This document shows, piece after piece, positions 52,715 through 61,605 of a stretch of DNA of 64,000 nt. The position numbers were made by a program, and so were the translations under genes. Each line of letters opens with the position of its first letter. Position 1 is the first letter of the stretch. The notes under the pieces are model-generated. The model saw only the letters and a list, made by a program, of their open reading frames with translations, searched no databases and was not told the DNA's origin. Location: positions 1,295,501-1,359,500 of the forward strand of contig NZ_CP113527.1 of assembly GCF_028877475.1 (NCBI RefSeq). The letters are read 5' to 3'. The stretch comes from Lysinibacillus irui (GTDB taxonomy: Bacteria; Bacillota; Bacilli; Bacillales_A; Planococcaceae).

Positions 52715-53736
52715 AAAAACGACGTTTTAAGTTATGGGCAACTGCTGGGATTTTATTGACATTAGCATTAGCAGGTTGTGGTAATAAAGAGGCAAAAGAT
52801 GTGAAAGAAGCAAGTGCAAAGACACCGGAGGAGAAAGTACTGACGGTATATTCTGCTGGTCCAGATGGTTTAGCTGCAAATATTCAAGAAGCTTTTGAAG
52901 AAAAAACAGGGATCAAGGTTGAAATGTTTCAAGGAACTACTGGTAAAATTCTTTCTCGTTTAGAGGCAGAAAAAAATAATCCTGCAGCAGATGTTGTGGT
53001 GCTTGCGTCCGTTGCCTCCATGGATGGCTTAAAGGCAACAGATCAATTGCAAAGCTATCAAGATGCTGCCAACAAAGACAACATCAACAAGGACTGGTCT
53101 GATGGAGAGGGCTATTTCTATGGCTATAGTGCTTCAGCTTTAGGTATTGCGTATAATACGAAAAATACAACACAAATACCTGAAGATTGGTCCGATTTAG
53201 CAAAAGCCGACTGGCAAAACAAAATCAATATCCCCGATCCTAGCTTGTCTGGTTCTGCTGTTGATTTCTTATTCGGCTATACGGAAGCAGATAACAAGGC
53301 TTGGAGCACGATTGATACGTGGAAGAAAAATGGCTTACAAGTCAATGGTGCAAATAAAGAAGCATTAGATGCTGTTATTACGGGTGAGAAAAATGCCACG
53401 ATTGCAGGAGTAGATTATATGGCGTATAAAGCAAAAGCGGACGGTGAGCCGGTAGAGATTATCTACCCGAAAAGTGGGACGGTAGTTAGTCCTCGTGCTG
53501 TTGGTATTTTAAAGGAAGCTAAACATGTAGAAGCTGCAAAGGCCTATGTTGATTTTTTACTGTCAGATGAAGGCCAAAAACTTGTAGCTGATGCTTATTT
53601 ATTACCTGGAAATAAAGAGATTGCTGTTAAAGATCGCGCCGCATTAGATGAAATTCCACAGCTACATGTCGATTGGATTGGTGCAGAAGCTAAGCAGCTG
53701 GAAGTACTAACAAAGTTTACTGATTTATTTCGTTAA
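52711..53736 (+). CDS. ABC transporter substrate-binding lipoprotein (FbpA/2-aminoethylphosphonate type)
   Basis: A 341-residue lipoprotein with lipobox LALAGC (Cys22) and a periplasmic-binding type-2 fold: LTVYSAGPDGLAANIQEAFE, KTGIKVEMFQGTTGKILSRL, ADVVVLASVASMD and YSASALGIAYNTK. The adjacent tyrosine pair that binds iron in true FbpA proteins is not evident; the matching region reads VDYMAYKA. The ligand may thus be an organic or phosphorus compound rather than Fe(III), as in phosphonate-binding relatives. TTG start overlapping the ATPase stop by 4 nt, behind GGAGGG. Confidence 0.88.
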   Translation: MKKRRFKLWATAGILLTLALAGCGNKEAKDVKEASAKTPEEKVLTVYSAGPDGLAANIQEAFEEKTGIKVEMFQGTTGKILSRLEAEKNNPAADVVVLASVASMDGLKATDQLQSYQDAANKDNINKDWSDGEGYFYGYSASALGIAYNTKNTTQIPEDWSDLAKADWQNKINIPDPSLSGSAVDFLFGYTEADNKAWSTIDTWKKNGLQVNGANKEALDAVITGEKNATIAGVDYMAYKAKADGEPVEIIYPKSGTVVSPRAVGILKEAKHVEAAKAYVDFLLSDEGQKLVADAYLLPGNKEIAVKDRAALDEIPQLHVDWIGAEAKQLEVLTKFTDLFR

Positions 53737-53788
53737 ATAGGGGGGCTATACCTCCTTTTCAGTTTTCTATAGAAGGGTTGTAGTAGTC

Positions 53789-55450
53789 ATGATTATGGAA
53801 GGAAGACGAGCTTTTGGATTTTTAATGGCACTTGTCACCGTTTTTGCTGTCGCTCCATTACTGGCAATATTATTTTATACCTTTGCAAAAGAGGGGCAAT
53901 TCGATGTTTCTCAGTTTGGCCGAATGTTCGAGCATGAAAGATTATGGAAGACACTTGCCAATTCAGTAGGACTAGGGCTGTTCGTTATCATCGGGACAAC
54001 GGTTATCGCTTTTCCTATGGCGTTTATCCGAACGAAAACAAGTTTATATCAATATGATTGGCTTGATATTGTGTTAACAATTCCATTTATGACACCGCCT
54101 TATATTGGTTCGATGGGCTGGATATTGTTTATGCAAGAAAACGGATTTCTTCAGCAACTAGTTCCAAGTGCGGCTTGGATGACGGACTCTTTCTTTTCTT
54201 TATTTGGCATGGTCATGATTATGAGCCTCCATCTCTTTCCGTTTTTGTATTTAATGTTAAAAAATACATTGCTTCGAATGAATGGCTCGTTTTTAGATGC
54301 GGCACTTATTTTTGGAAGAAGTTCTTGGCGGAATTGGCTAACAGTTGTTTTACCACTTGTACTTTCAAGCTATGTTTTAGGCAGTCTACTCATTTTTATC
54401 AAAACGCTTGCTGAATTTGGAACTCCTGCCACATTTGGTAGTCGTATTGGATTTCAAGTATTTACAACCGAAATTCACACGTATCTATCGAGATGGCCAG
54501 TCGATATTAGCATGGCGACCTCTCTCTCTTTATTTTTACTATCCGTTTGCTTAATCATTTGGTATTTCCAAAATCTTATTGGACGTCGTTATACGTATGG
54601 TGTACTTTCTGGAAAAACACCTGCTAAACGTGAAATCAAAGACAAGTGGTATATAAGAGCAAGCTCATGGATATTTGTAGGCATGGTCCTATTGCTGTCT
54701 ATTGGTATACCTTATTTTTCTATTATCGTTACCTCTTTGCAAAAAGTAAGAGGAGATGGTTTACAAGCCGGAAATTTCAGCTTCGCTTCTTACCAGGAGG
54801 TATTTACAGGAGGAAGTGCAGGCTTAACGGCATTTATAAATAGCATTACTTTTTCAATTATGACAGCTATTATCACAGCCATTGTTGGATTATTAATTGC
54901 TCTTTATATTAAAAAAGGAGAAACCAAAAAACAACAGGTTTTAGATTTTTTTAGTTTAATGCCTAATATTATTCCAGGGATTGTTTTTGTTGTAGGGCTA
55001 ATTATGTTTTGGAATGCTCCATGGCTGCCAGCAACCATTTATAACACGAAAGCAATGGTTGTTGTCACATATTGTGTTCTATTCCTACCCTACTCGGTAC
55101 AGTATATTAAATCTTCGTTTTCCCAATTAGATGCTTCTATTTTTCAATCAGCCTCTATTTTTGGGCGTAGTAATTGGCATGTGTATCGTCGCATCATTCT
55201 TCCGTTATTAATGCAAGGGATTCTGACAGGAATGATGATGACCTTTATTATTTCAATGCGAGAGCTAGTAGCAGGTCTCCTCATTTTGCCGCCTTCTGTC
55301 GAGACAGGTGCCACATTTATCTATAGTCAATTTGAGCAAGGGAATGTAGGAGTAGGGATGGCGGTTGCTGTCATCACAGTCATTATGACAGTAATTTTTA
55401 TGTTTCTATTAGATTGGCTGCAAAGACGAGGGGGTCAGGCCAATGCTTAA
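53789..55450 (+). CDS. fused two-domain ABC permease (FbpB type)
   Basis: A 553-residue permease with two BPD_transp_1 domains, each of about six helices. The EAA loops are visible: FLDAALIFGRSSWRNWLTVV at about residues 170-190 and IFQSASIFGRSNWHVYRRII near 450-470. Each contacts one ATPase. The duplication lets one gene form the whole channel. It follows the binding-protein gene by 52 nt, with AGAAGGG as ribosome site, and its last 8 nt overlap the next gene, showing tight coupling to the metallo-beta-lactamase. Confidence 0.92.
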   Translation: MIMEGRRAFGFLMALVTVFAVAPLLAILFYTFAKEGQFDVSQFGRMFEHERLWKTLANSVGLGLFVIIGTTVIAFPMAFIRTKTSLYQYDWLDIVLTIPFMTPPYIGSMGWILFMQENGFLQQLVPSAAWMTDSFFSLFGMVMIMSLHLFPFLYLMLKNTLLRMNGSFLDAALIFGRSSWRNWLTVVLPLVLSSYVLGSLLIFIKTLAEFGTPATFGSRIGFQVFTTEIHTYLSRWPVDISMATSLSLFLLSVCLIIWYFQNLIGRRYTYGVLSGKTPAKREIKDKWYIRASSWIFVGMVLLLSIGIPYFSIIVTSLQKVRGDGLQAGNFSFASYQEVFTGGSAGLTAFINSITFSIMTAIITAIVGLLIALYIKKGETKKQQVLDFFSLMPNIIPGIVFVVGLIMFWNAPWLPATIYNTKAMVVVTYCVLFLPYSVQYIKSSFSQLDASIFQSASIFGRSNWHVYRRIILPLLMQGILTGMMMTFIISMRELVAGLLILPPSVETGATFIYSQFEQGNVGVGMAVAVITVIMTVIFMFLLDWLQRRGGQANA

Positions 55451-56513
55451 TATTGACATTTTAGGTGGCGTTGGGGAGTATGGGCGCAATTGCTTTTATA
55501 TTGAAAACCGAGGACAGGCCATATTATTGGATTGTGGCATTATGAAAAATGCTGAAAAAACGCCACCAAATTTAGCGCCTGCCCATATAAAAAAGCTACA
55601 AGCTGTCTTTATTTCCCACTCGCATATTGATCATGTAGGCGCATTGCCATTACTAAAAAAGATGGGGTATTCAGGACAAGTACTGATGAGCCACAGGACC
55701 GCACAGCAGCTTCAACAGCCTATACCAAATCTTCATACTTTCCATCCAGATTCCATAGGAAAATGGATTAAGGTTAATGACTGTATTGCCTTCCAATGGG
55801 GCTATAGCGGACATTTAATCGGAAGTGTGTGGTACAAAATTCAATTTTTTGATGAAGTACTTTTTTTCTCAGGCGATTATGTAGCCGATTCTTATTTGTT
55901 AAAAGCAACCCTACCAGAGGAGGACGGGACCGTTTATGATGTAGCGTTTATTGATAGCGGCCATATAGAAAAATGTATTGATAATCTGGAAGTGTTACAG
56001 CAACTTGCTGCTTTCATTAAGGCTCAACAAAATCACGCTTTTATTTTTCCCTCCTCGTTTTCTGGCAAAACAGTTGATATGATCAGCTATCTTTCTGAAC
56101 ATACTTCGCGAGCTATCCATGTAGATACTAAATTACAAAATTTATTGGAGCAATATGATGAAGACCCTGACAACCTGTGGCCAAGCAAGAAGGTGTTGCC
56201 ATTACGTCATCAGCACCTAGCGGACAGTGATCATATGCTTTATTTCGTTATGGAGCAGAATGACGCTTGGTTAGAGGAACTTGTAAAGAAGTATCCAACG
56301 GCCATTGTCATCCAAACTGGTTATGCTCATTCCTCGCTTAAGAGAAAAGATTTGAATCGTCCTGTAACGGAGTTTTTTTATAAAACGCATCCTGACTATC
56401 GAGATCTTATGAAGCTGTCGCAATGTATTCATGCGCGAAAAACTATTTATTTTCACAGTACTCATACAAATTTAGCAACAACATTAAAAAGGGAGGAAAT
56501 CAATTATGGTTAA
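55443..56513 (+). CDS. beta-CASP-like metallo-beta-lactamase-fold hydrolase
   Basis: A 356-residue cytoplasmic hydrolase. Metal ligands read HSHIDH (59-64), H124 in GYSGHLIGS, D145 in FFSGDY and H338/H341 in HSTH. A region at about 185-270 (HAFIFPSSFSGKTVDMISYL) resembles the beta-CASP insert of RNase J/CPSF nucleases, though shortened, and FFYKTHPDYRDLMKL fits the end of that domain. RNA, DNA or another phosphodiester is the likely substrate class. It overlaps the permease gene by 8 nt and the CYTH-like gene by 8 nt, an unusual place for a nuclease-like protein. The specific reaction is unknown. Confidence 0.82.
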   Translation: MLNIDILGGVGEYGRNCFYIENRGQAILLDCGIMKNAEKTPPNLAPAHIKKLQAVFISHSHIDHVGALPLLKKMGYSGQVLMSHRTAQQLQQPIPNLHTFHPDSIGKWIKVNDCIAFQWGYSGHLIGSVWYKIQFFDEVLFFSGDYVADSYLLKATLPEEDGTVYDVAFIDSGHIEKCIDNLEVLQQLAAFIKAQQNHAFIFPSSFSGKTVDMISYLSEHTSRAIHVDTKLQNLLEQYDEDPDNLWPSKKVLPLRHQHLADSDHMLYFVMEQNDAWLEELVKKYPTAIVIQTGYAHSSLKRKDLNRPVTEFFYKTHPDYRDLMKLSQCIHARKTIYFHSTHTNLATTLKREEINYG

Positions 56514-57315
56514 CTTGAAAAAATGGGCTGTATATATGTGTGTGATGGGTTTGACAATTATCAGTATTATGGGTGTAAGCACAACAAAGGTGAAAGCAGC
56601 AATTGAGCCAGGACATGAAATTAAATTCAATGTCAAATCAGAGCTTTTCACAGAATCATCCAATATTCTAGAGGTTTTTCAGGCGGTTAAGAAGGATGAT
56701 GTGAAGATTTACTTTTATGATACGCCTGATCAATCCTTTCTCCAAAACGATTATATTCACCGCTTGCGTGTATACAAAGGAAGCAATAAGATGGATATTA
56801 CCTATAAAAAGCGCTTTTTGAATACACCATTGAGCGAAGCAATTGCAGAGACAGAAAGTCATGGTTTCACTGGTTCTGAATCCAATTACAAGTTTGAATT
56901 AGATATAAAGGGAAATCATCGTACGTTTACCATTAGTCGTAAAGAATCTTTAAAAACATCCTCGAATGTTTCTTACGATGAGGTAGATACGAGTACTGCA
57001 AAAAAACTGATTGTTGATAATTCACCAAAGAAAATTCTAAATTGGGATTCTGATGCTTGGTATAAAAATACTTTATCTCAAGCCGTTGTGTACGGTCCTG
57101 CTAATGCTACTACTTATAAAGGAAGCTTTTTTGGACAGGATGCAGATATTGAGGTGTGGCAGTATAAAGGAGACATTATGGTTGAGCTTTCTACAAAAGT
57201 AGATCATGAGGCTCAGGCAGCCGTAATTGAAAAGCAATGGTATGAGCAGCTACTATCAGCTGGCTATTTAAGTGAAGACCAACGAGGAAAAACAGCTTTT
57301 GTCATGGATAAATAG
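56506..57315 (+). CDS. secreted CYTH-like protein
   Basis: A 269-residue protein with a signal peptide of about 32 residues ending VKAA. The mature N-terminus EIKFNVKSELF and the following IYFYDTPDQSFLQNDYIHRL, RVYKGSNKMDITYKK match the CYTH (triphosphate tunnel) pattern: a DTPD-like turn, an LR-type arginine strand, and a T-K strand. The full ExExK signature is not complete, so activity is uncertain. CYTH enzymes hydrolyse triphosphates or handle polyphosphate; secreted ones are uncommon. It is the last gene of the ABC operon and starts inside the hydrolase gene; GGGAGG is its ribosome site. Outside the cell it might trim a phosphorylated nutrient (inference). Confidence 0.7.
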   Translation: MVNLKKWAVYMCVMGLTIISIMGVSTTKVKAAIEPGHEIKFNVKSELFTESSNILEVFQAVKKDDVKIYFYDTPDQSFLQNDYIHRLRVYKGSNKMDITYKKRFLNTPLSEAIAETESHGFTGSESNYKFELDIKGNHRTFTISRKESLKTSSNVSYDEVDTSTAKKLIVDNSPKKILNWDSDAWYKNTLSQAVVYGPANATTYKGSFFGQDADIEVWQYKGDIMVELSTKVDHEAQAAVIEKQWYEQLLSAGYLSEDQRGKTAFVMDK

Positions 57316-57326
57316 GATATAATATA

Positions 57327-57393
57327 TTCGCAATATTTCGAAACAGTGAGAAAGCTTTTATGTACTCATTGATAGAAATGTTGCGAATTTTTT
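57327..57393 (+). terminator. terminator of the ABC/MBL/CYTH operon
   Basis: TTCGCAA-ATTTC pairs with GAAAT-TTGCGAA across a 35-nt loop, in which GTGAG/CTCAT may also pair, followed by six T. Confidence 0.8.
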
Positions 57394-57514
57394 CTTAGTG
57401 AGCGGAGATGTTAAAAAAGTAGGTCCTTGTTTGTTCTAACTTTGGTAATTTCGCTTACACTTACTATAGGACAATCTTTGGGTGATATGAGGGGGAAATG
57501 ACATAGCAAAAAAA

Positions 57515-58801
57515 ATGGGCATTGTTACGCTGCTTCTATTCGGTGTTTACGTGCTTTGTATGTACTGGTATATATTCCATAGTGGTGGAGGGAAAATACC
57601 TAGTGCTTTACAAGGAACGGTTGCAGATCCAGTGATGTTTATGTCTGGCAAGGAACTTTTTTTGAGTGGTGAATATTCAAAAATACGGAACTTTTTATTC
57701 TTTGTAGCGACACCTTTGGAGTGGCTTGTTTACCTTATGATTTTATTGCTGGGCGTCTCGCGGTATTTTGAGAAGGTGGCTACATCTCAATCGAAATGGA
57801 AGCTATTACAAAATGCAGGCTACTTATTCCTATTGTCTTTATTAGTCTATGTAGTTTTATTCCCACTTAACTATTATCGCTACTATCTTAGTAAAAGCTA
57901 TGGGATTAGTACTCAAGCCTTTGGATCGTGGATGAAGGATGGAGTCATCGATTTTTGGATCAACTTTGGAATGAGCCTGATTATCGTTACCGTTATTTAT
58001 TGGCTTATTAAAAAAAGCGAAAAAAGATGGTGGCTCTATGCATGGCTATTAACTATCCCATTTACAATTTTTGTAATGTTCATCCAGCCAGTAGTCATCG
58101 ATCCTTTGTACAATGATTTTTATCCGCTAAAAAATAAAGAGCTAGAAACGAAGATATTGTCACTTGCTACGCAGGCAAATATCCCGGCAGAGCATGTTTA
58201 TGAGGTGAATATGGCGGAAAAGACCAATTCCTTAAATGCTTATGTGACAGGGATCGGTAGCAATTCGAGAATTGTGTTATGGGATACCACCTTAAATAGA
58301 CTTACGGACAATGAAATTTTATTTATCATGGCGCATGAAATGGGACATTATGTAGAAAAGCATATATATTTTGGAATCGCAGGCTATCTTCTGCTTACCT
58401 TAATAGGGTTGTGGATAACGGCGAAACTTATGCGGCGTCTAGTTGCACGATATGGACAGGTTTTGAAAATTAATAAAGTGAGTAGTATCTGCTCGTATCC
58501 ATTATTTTTACTCATCACCTCCATTTTATTATTTGCTTCCAATCCAATGTCAAATTTCGTGTCAAGATATCAGGAAACACGAGCAGACCAATATGCGATT
58601 AACCTCATGAATGATCGTGAAGCGGCAGTAACAGCATTTCAAAAGCTAACGATTTCAGGCTTAAGTGAAGTCAATCCACCACTATTGGTGAAATGGTTCC
58701 GTTATACCCATCCACCAATGCTAGAGCGTATTTATAAGGTTGCTGATACAAGCGTTCACAAGGAGAATGGCCCTTTGAAGGAAGAAAAAAAGAAAAAGTA
58801 A
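57515..58801 (+). CDS. M48-family (Ste24-like) membrane metallopeptidase
   Basis: A 428-residue zinc protease with about six membrane helices and the motif HEMGH (His274, His278) preceded by FIMAH. The third ligand is probably the Glu in RYQETRADQYA, as in CAAX prenyl protease 1 relatives. FVMFIQPVVIDPLYNDFYPL and NSLNAYVTGIGSNSRIVLWD are also typical. It is close to B. subtilis YhfN. The start is uncertain: ATG 57515 lies 19 nt after GAGGGGG, too far for good initiation; ATA 57503 would have ideal spacing but is a rare start. Confidence 0.9.
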   Translation: MGIVTLLLFGVYVLCMYWYIFHSGGGKIPSALQGTVADPVMFMSGKELFLSGEYSKIRNFLFFVATPLEWLVYLMILLLGVSRYFEKVATSQSKWKLLQNAGYLFLLSLLVYVVLFPLNYYRYYLSKSYGISTQAFGSWMKDGVIDFWINFGMSLIIVTVIYWLIKKSEKRWWLYAWLLTIPFTIFVMFIQPVVIDPLYNDFYPLKNKELETKILSLATQANIPAEHVYEVNMAEKTNSLNAYVTGIGSNSRIVLWDTTLNRLTDNEILFIMAHEMGHYVEKHIYFGIAGYLLLTLIGLWITAKLMRRLVARYGQVLKINKVSSICSYPLFLLITSILLFASNPMSNFVSRYQETRADQYAINLMNDREAAVTAFQKLTISGLSEVNPPLLVKWFRYTHPPMLERIYKVADTSVHKENGPLKEEKKKK

Positions 58802-58822
58802 GGTCGTTAGGTTTTTCATTTA

Positions 58823-59704
58823 ATGAAGTTGGGTAGTCTAAGAGAAAGTTCTATCAAAAATCGGTCGATTATAGGGGACATCATTATGCGTAATGTGATT
58901 ATAATTACACTTTCTTCCATCGTAGTGGCCTTTGCTTATAATTTTTTGTTAATTCCTCATGAAATTCTCAGTGGTGGATTGAGCGGGATTGCCATCATGC
59001 TTGGGATTGTGACACCTTTAAATACAGGAGTGTTAAATTTACTCCTTAACTTGCCCTTGCTAATTATAGGTGTAATGAAGCTTGGCAAACGTTTTATTAG
59101 CTATACAATTCTTTCTGTGGCTGTTTTGTCAGTAAGTTTATATATTATTCCGGTTTACAAAGCGACACAAGAGCCAATCCTTGCATCGTTATTTGGTGGT
59201 GTCATTGTGGGTCTTGCAATGGGGCTAATTTTCCGTGCTGCAGGTTCCTCAGGGGGCTTTGATATTATTGCGATGCTTCTGAGCCGTAAACGAGATTTTC
59301 CTCTAGGTACTTTACTTGCCGGAATGAATGGTATTGTAGTGGCTGTTTCTGGTTTTGTCTTTAGTTGGGATGCTGCATTATTAACGCTTGTTTCTATTTA
59401 TGCTACTGGAAAAGTGGTTGATACGATTCATACTAGCCATATTAAATTAACACTAATGATTATTACGAATAAAGGTGAGGAAGTTAAACAGCAGTTATTA
59501 GAAAAACTTCATCGAGGCGTAACCATTATTGATGCCAAGGGAGCCTACTCTGGTGAAGGTCGGAAAGTGTTGATCACTGTAATTACGCGTTATCAACTTG
59601 CTGATGTGAAAAGCACAATCAAGGAAACCGATCCTAAGTCATTTGTCAATATTCTACAGACGACAGAAGTAATAGGGATGTTTGATCGAGGTACAAGTAA
59701 ATAA
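58823..59704 (+). CDS. YitT-family membrane protein (DUF161 plus DUF2179)
   Basis: A 293-residue protein with five to six membrane helices (LSGGLSGIAIMLGIVTPLNT, then FRAAGSSGGFDIIAMLLSRK, the glycine-rich YitT repeats) and a soluble C-terminal DUF2179 domain of about 75 residues (LHRGVTIIDAKGAYSGEGRK). The DUF2179 part resembles small-ligand-binding ACT-like folds. The function is not known; several paralogues exist per Bacillus genome. The frame may also begin at ATG 58886. It lies 21 nt after the M48 peptidase gene and may share its transcript. Confidence 0.9.
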   Translation: MKLGSLRESSIKNRSIIGDIIMRNVIIITLSSIVVAFAYNFLLIPHEILSGGLSGIAIMLGIVTPLNTGVLNLLLNLPLLIIGVMKLGKRFISYTILSVAVLSVSLYIIPVYKATQEPILASLFGGVIVGLAMGLIFRAAGSSGGFDIIAMLLSRKRDFPLGTLLAGMNGIVVAVSGFVFSWDAALLTLVSIYATGKVVDTIHTSHIKLTLMIITNKGEEVKQQLLEKLHRGVTIIDAKGAYSGEGRKVLITVITRYQLADVKSTIKETDPKSFVNILQTTEVIGMFDRGTSK

Positions 59705-59715
59705 CGCTATTTTCT

Positions 59716-59760
59716 ACACACGTTTTCGATTATACTGACTATAATCGAACGTGTGTTTTT
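59716..59760 (+). terminator. intrinsic terminator of the YitT gene
   Basis: ACACACGTT-CGATTAT pairs with ATAATCG-AACGTGTGT, followed by TTTTT. Confidence 0.85.
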
Positions 59761-59827
59761 GTTATCTTCATTCTAAGAACAAGATAACAAGTAAAACAAA
59801 GCTTATGGAATGAAAGGGAAATGTAGG

Positions 59828-60199
59828 ATGGAAAAGGAAAAGATTCATGCTTATTGTCTACAACTTCACGCAACAACCCATGACTATAAGGAAGAATGGC
59901 AGGCAGACCGTTATCATATTGGTGAGAAGATGTATGCCATGATTGGTGGTGATGGAAAGGGGAGACTAGTACTTACGTTAAAATGTGAGCCTGCTCGTGC
60001 AGAGGTTTTACGTGAATCATATGCCAGCATTATACCTGGCTATTATATGAATAAGACTCATTGGAATTCGATTTATATGGATGCTACAGATGTCCCTATG
60101 GATTTGGTAGAGCAACTTATCCAACATTCGTATGAGCTCGTTTACAGTAAGCTAACAAAAAAAGCCCAAAAGGAAATTGGATTAAAAGAAACTAACTAA
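59828..60199 (+). CDS. MmcQ/YjbR-family protein
   Basis: A 123-residue cytoplasmic protein of the YjbR (CyaY-like fold) family. Typical parts are YCLQLHATTHDYKEEWQADR at the N-terminus, EKMYAMIGGDGKGRLVLTLK, and GYYMNKTHWNSIYM, where the HW motif is family-specific. Members bind DNA weakly and have no proven role. I chose ATG 59828 because AAAGGG lies 9 nt before it; the frame extends to ATG 59810. Confidence 0.88.
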   Translation: MEKEKIHAYCLQLHATTHDYKEEWQADRYHIGEKMYAMIGGDGKGRLVLTLKCEPARAEVLRESYASIIPGYYMNKTHWNSIYMDATDVPMDLVEQLIQHSYELVYSKLTKKAQKEIGLKETN

Positions 60200-60222
60200 A
60201 CGCAATGCATGCAAAAGTTTAA

Positions 60223-60257
60223 AGCGCATTTACCTATCTTATTAGAGTAAATGCGCT
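60223..60257. terminator. hairpin between convergent genes
   Basis: AGCGCATTTAC pairs with GTAAATGCGCT over 11 bp; poor T-tracts on both sides. Confidence 0.6.
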
Positions 60258-60266
60258 CATGTAAAA

Positions 60267-60611
60267 TTAAGAATGATAACCACGCTCACCAAAAGGCTTT
60301 AACGTGTCCAGCCATTTTTGCTCTAGTTTTTCGAGTTCTCTTTTAGCATCGAAATAGCCCTCTTCTTTTTTCTTCAAATATTCAACAATTTTCACTTCAA
60401 AAGCATCTTGGCCAAACGTATTGTAATCAGCTTGAAGCTCTTTATTGGTATGTGTATTTGTTTTTAGCATAAATTGAAAGCCATTTAGCCTTTTCAAGTT
60501 ATTAAAGCTACCGACAAACACTTTTCCTGTTTGTGTATTAGTCATTGTAAAAACGCCTGCTTCAATTTTCATGTCTTTATACATTTCTTTTAACTCTTTT
60601 TTCTGATCCAT
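60267..60611 (-). CDS. GIY-YIG nuclease-family protein
   Basis: A 114-residue protein with a GIY-YIG-like core near residues 19-35: GVFTMTNTQTGKVFVGS, where the first triad reads GVF and the second FVG. The usual tyrosines are replaced by phenylalanine, which may weaken or abolish nuclease activity. The helix RLNGFQFMLKTNTHTNKELQ and the end FDAKRELEKLEQKWLDTLKP follow the pattern of the small Bacillus members. ATG 60611 follows GAAAGCGGG; a longer frame begins at 60644 inside the DUF2087 gene. It is next to a DUF2087 regulator, a recurrent pair. Confidence 0.82.
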   Translation of the reverse strand: MDQKKELKEMYKDMKIEAGVFTMTNTQTGKVFVGSFNNLKRLNGFQFMLKTNTHTNKELQADYNTFGQDAFEVKIVEYLKKKEEGYFDAKRELEKLEQKWLDTLKPFGERGYHS

Positions 60612-60628
60612 GTGAAAAACCCGCTTTC

Positions 60629-61384
60629 TTATTTTTTTACCCAATAGGCACTACCGTCTGCTTTTCGGTCTAGAAATCCATATTCAATTAAGTAGCGACG
60701 AATATGGACATAGTCTTCATACATCGGTTTGATTACTTCATTCAATTCTTTTTCCGTGTATTGTTTTTCTGCGTCAAATAGCTTTGTTATGGCACGGAGT
60801 ACTACAATTTTCTGCTTTTCTCGTTTAGGGAAACGTACTAGCTCCTTGCCGATACCATGTGGAAAGAATTTTTCTAATAATTGCTGTTCTTCCGAGTGGG
60901 TGACGTTGTAGCGATCGTCCACCATTGTAGCTGTTTTATGAATAGGCACAAATGGTTCCTCCTTCTGATCTTGTTCCTTCAATAACTCCATCATTACCAA
61001 CAATGTTTTGGCTTGGCGTTCTTTTTCTTTTAACGCAAAACGGTGGTGGCGAATAGTCGTGGCACTTCCAATCTCTAATTCCTCTTTTATATCCTGGTCG
61101 GATTTACCTTCATAAAATAAGCGTAAAATATGACTTTGGTGTTCTGTTAAGCCTGTCATTTTTTTATTGAGACCATTTAAATAATGAAAGACAGATTGGT
61201 GTGCAACTGTTATATGTTGCTGCATCATTTTTTCCGCTTCATACAGTAAGCCTTCATAGGGATATATAATCCCTTTCTCTACTTTTTCACCGCACAATAA
61301 GCAAGTGAAATGTGTCTTTTCGTCGATGTAGCCCTTTTTGAGGTCGTTGATAGGAGCTTGCCAAAATAGTTCGTTTACATCCAT
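60629..61384 (-). CDS. zinc-finger-like, LuxR-type HTH and DUF2087 regulator
   Basis: A 251-residue protein with three parts. Residues about 24-65 hold CLLC ... HITVAH, a possible zinc-binding C2H2 arrangement. Residues about 78-115 form a LuxR-type helix-turn-helix (LTEHQSHILRLFYEGKSDQD and SATTIRHHRFALKEKE). The C-terminus is DUF2087 (about 165-250: FFPHGIGKELVRFPKREKQK, and YVHIRRYLIEYGFLDRKADG), another DNA-binding-like domain. The role is unknown. It precedes a GIY-YIG protein gene by 17 nt on the same strand. The minus-strand ATG follows AGGAGG. Confidence 0.85.
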   Translation of the reverse strand: MDVNELFWQAPINDLKKGYIDEKTHFTCLLCGEKVEKGIIYPYEGLLYEAEKMMQQHITVAHQSVFHYLNGLNKKMTGLTEHQSHILRLFYEGKSDQDIKEELEIGSATTIRHHRFALKEKERQAKTLLVMMELLKEQDQKEEPFVPIHKTATMVDDRYNVTHSEEQQLLEKFFPHGIGKELVRFPKREKQKIVVLRAITKLFDAEKQYTEKELNEVIKPMYEDYVHIRRYLIEYGFLDRKADGSAYWVKK

Positions 61385-61578
61385 GAGAAATCCTCCTATT
61401 TAACAAACGTTTTTGATATTCGTTTGTTAATTTATATTTAAAATAACAAAATGTTTATAAAAAATCAATGAAAACAATTCGTTTTATAAACGATGTGTCA
61501 ATATGTTGGGGAAGCTTTTAAATTTTTACTAATACTAGATAAGCGAAAAAATAACCCTAGATGATGAAAACTATTTAC

Positions 61579-61599
61579 AAATCGTAATGATTACTATAT
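61579..61599 (+). promoter_or_regulatory. Zur box 1 upstream of zinT
   Basis: AAATCGTAATGATTAC plus TATAT, nearly the Bacillus Zur consensus; GTAAT-G-ATTAC is palindromic. Confidence 0.85.
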
Positions 61600-61605
61600 A
61601 GTTTT

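Noticed and set aside
51749..55450. Firm assignment of the ABC importer as ferric-iron specific
   Set aside because: The binding protein lacks the adjacent tyrosine pair expected for iron, and no Fur box is visible in the divergent control region.
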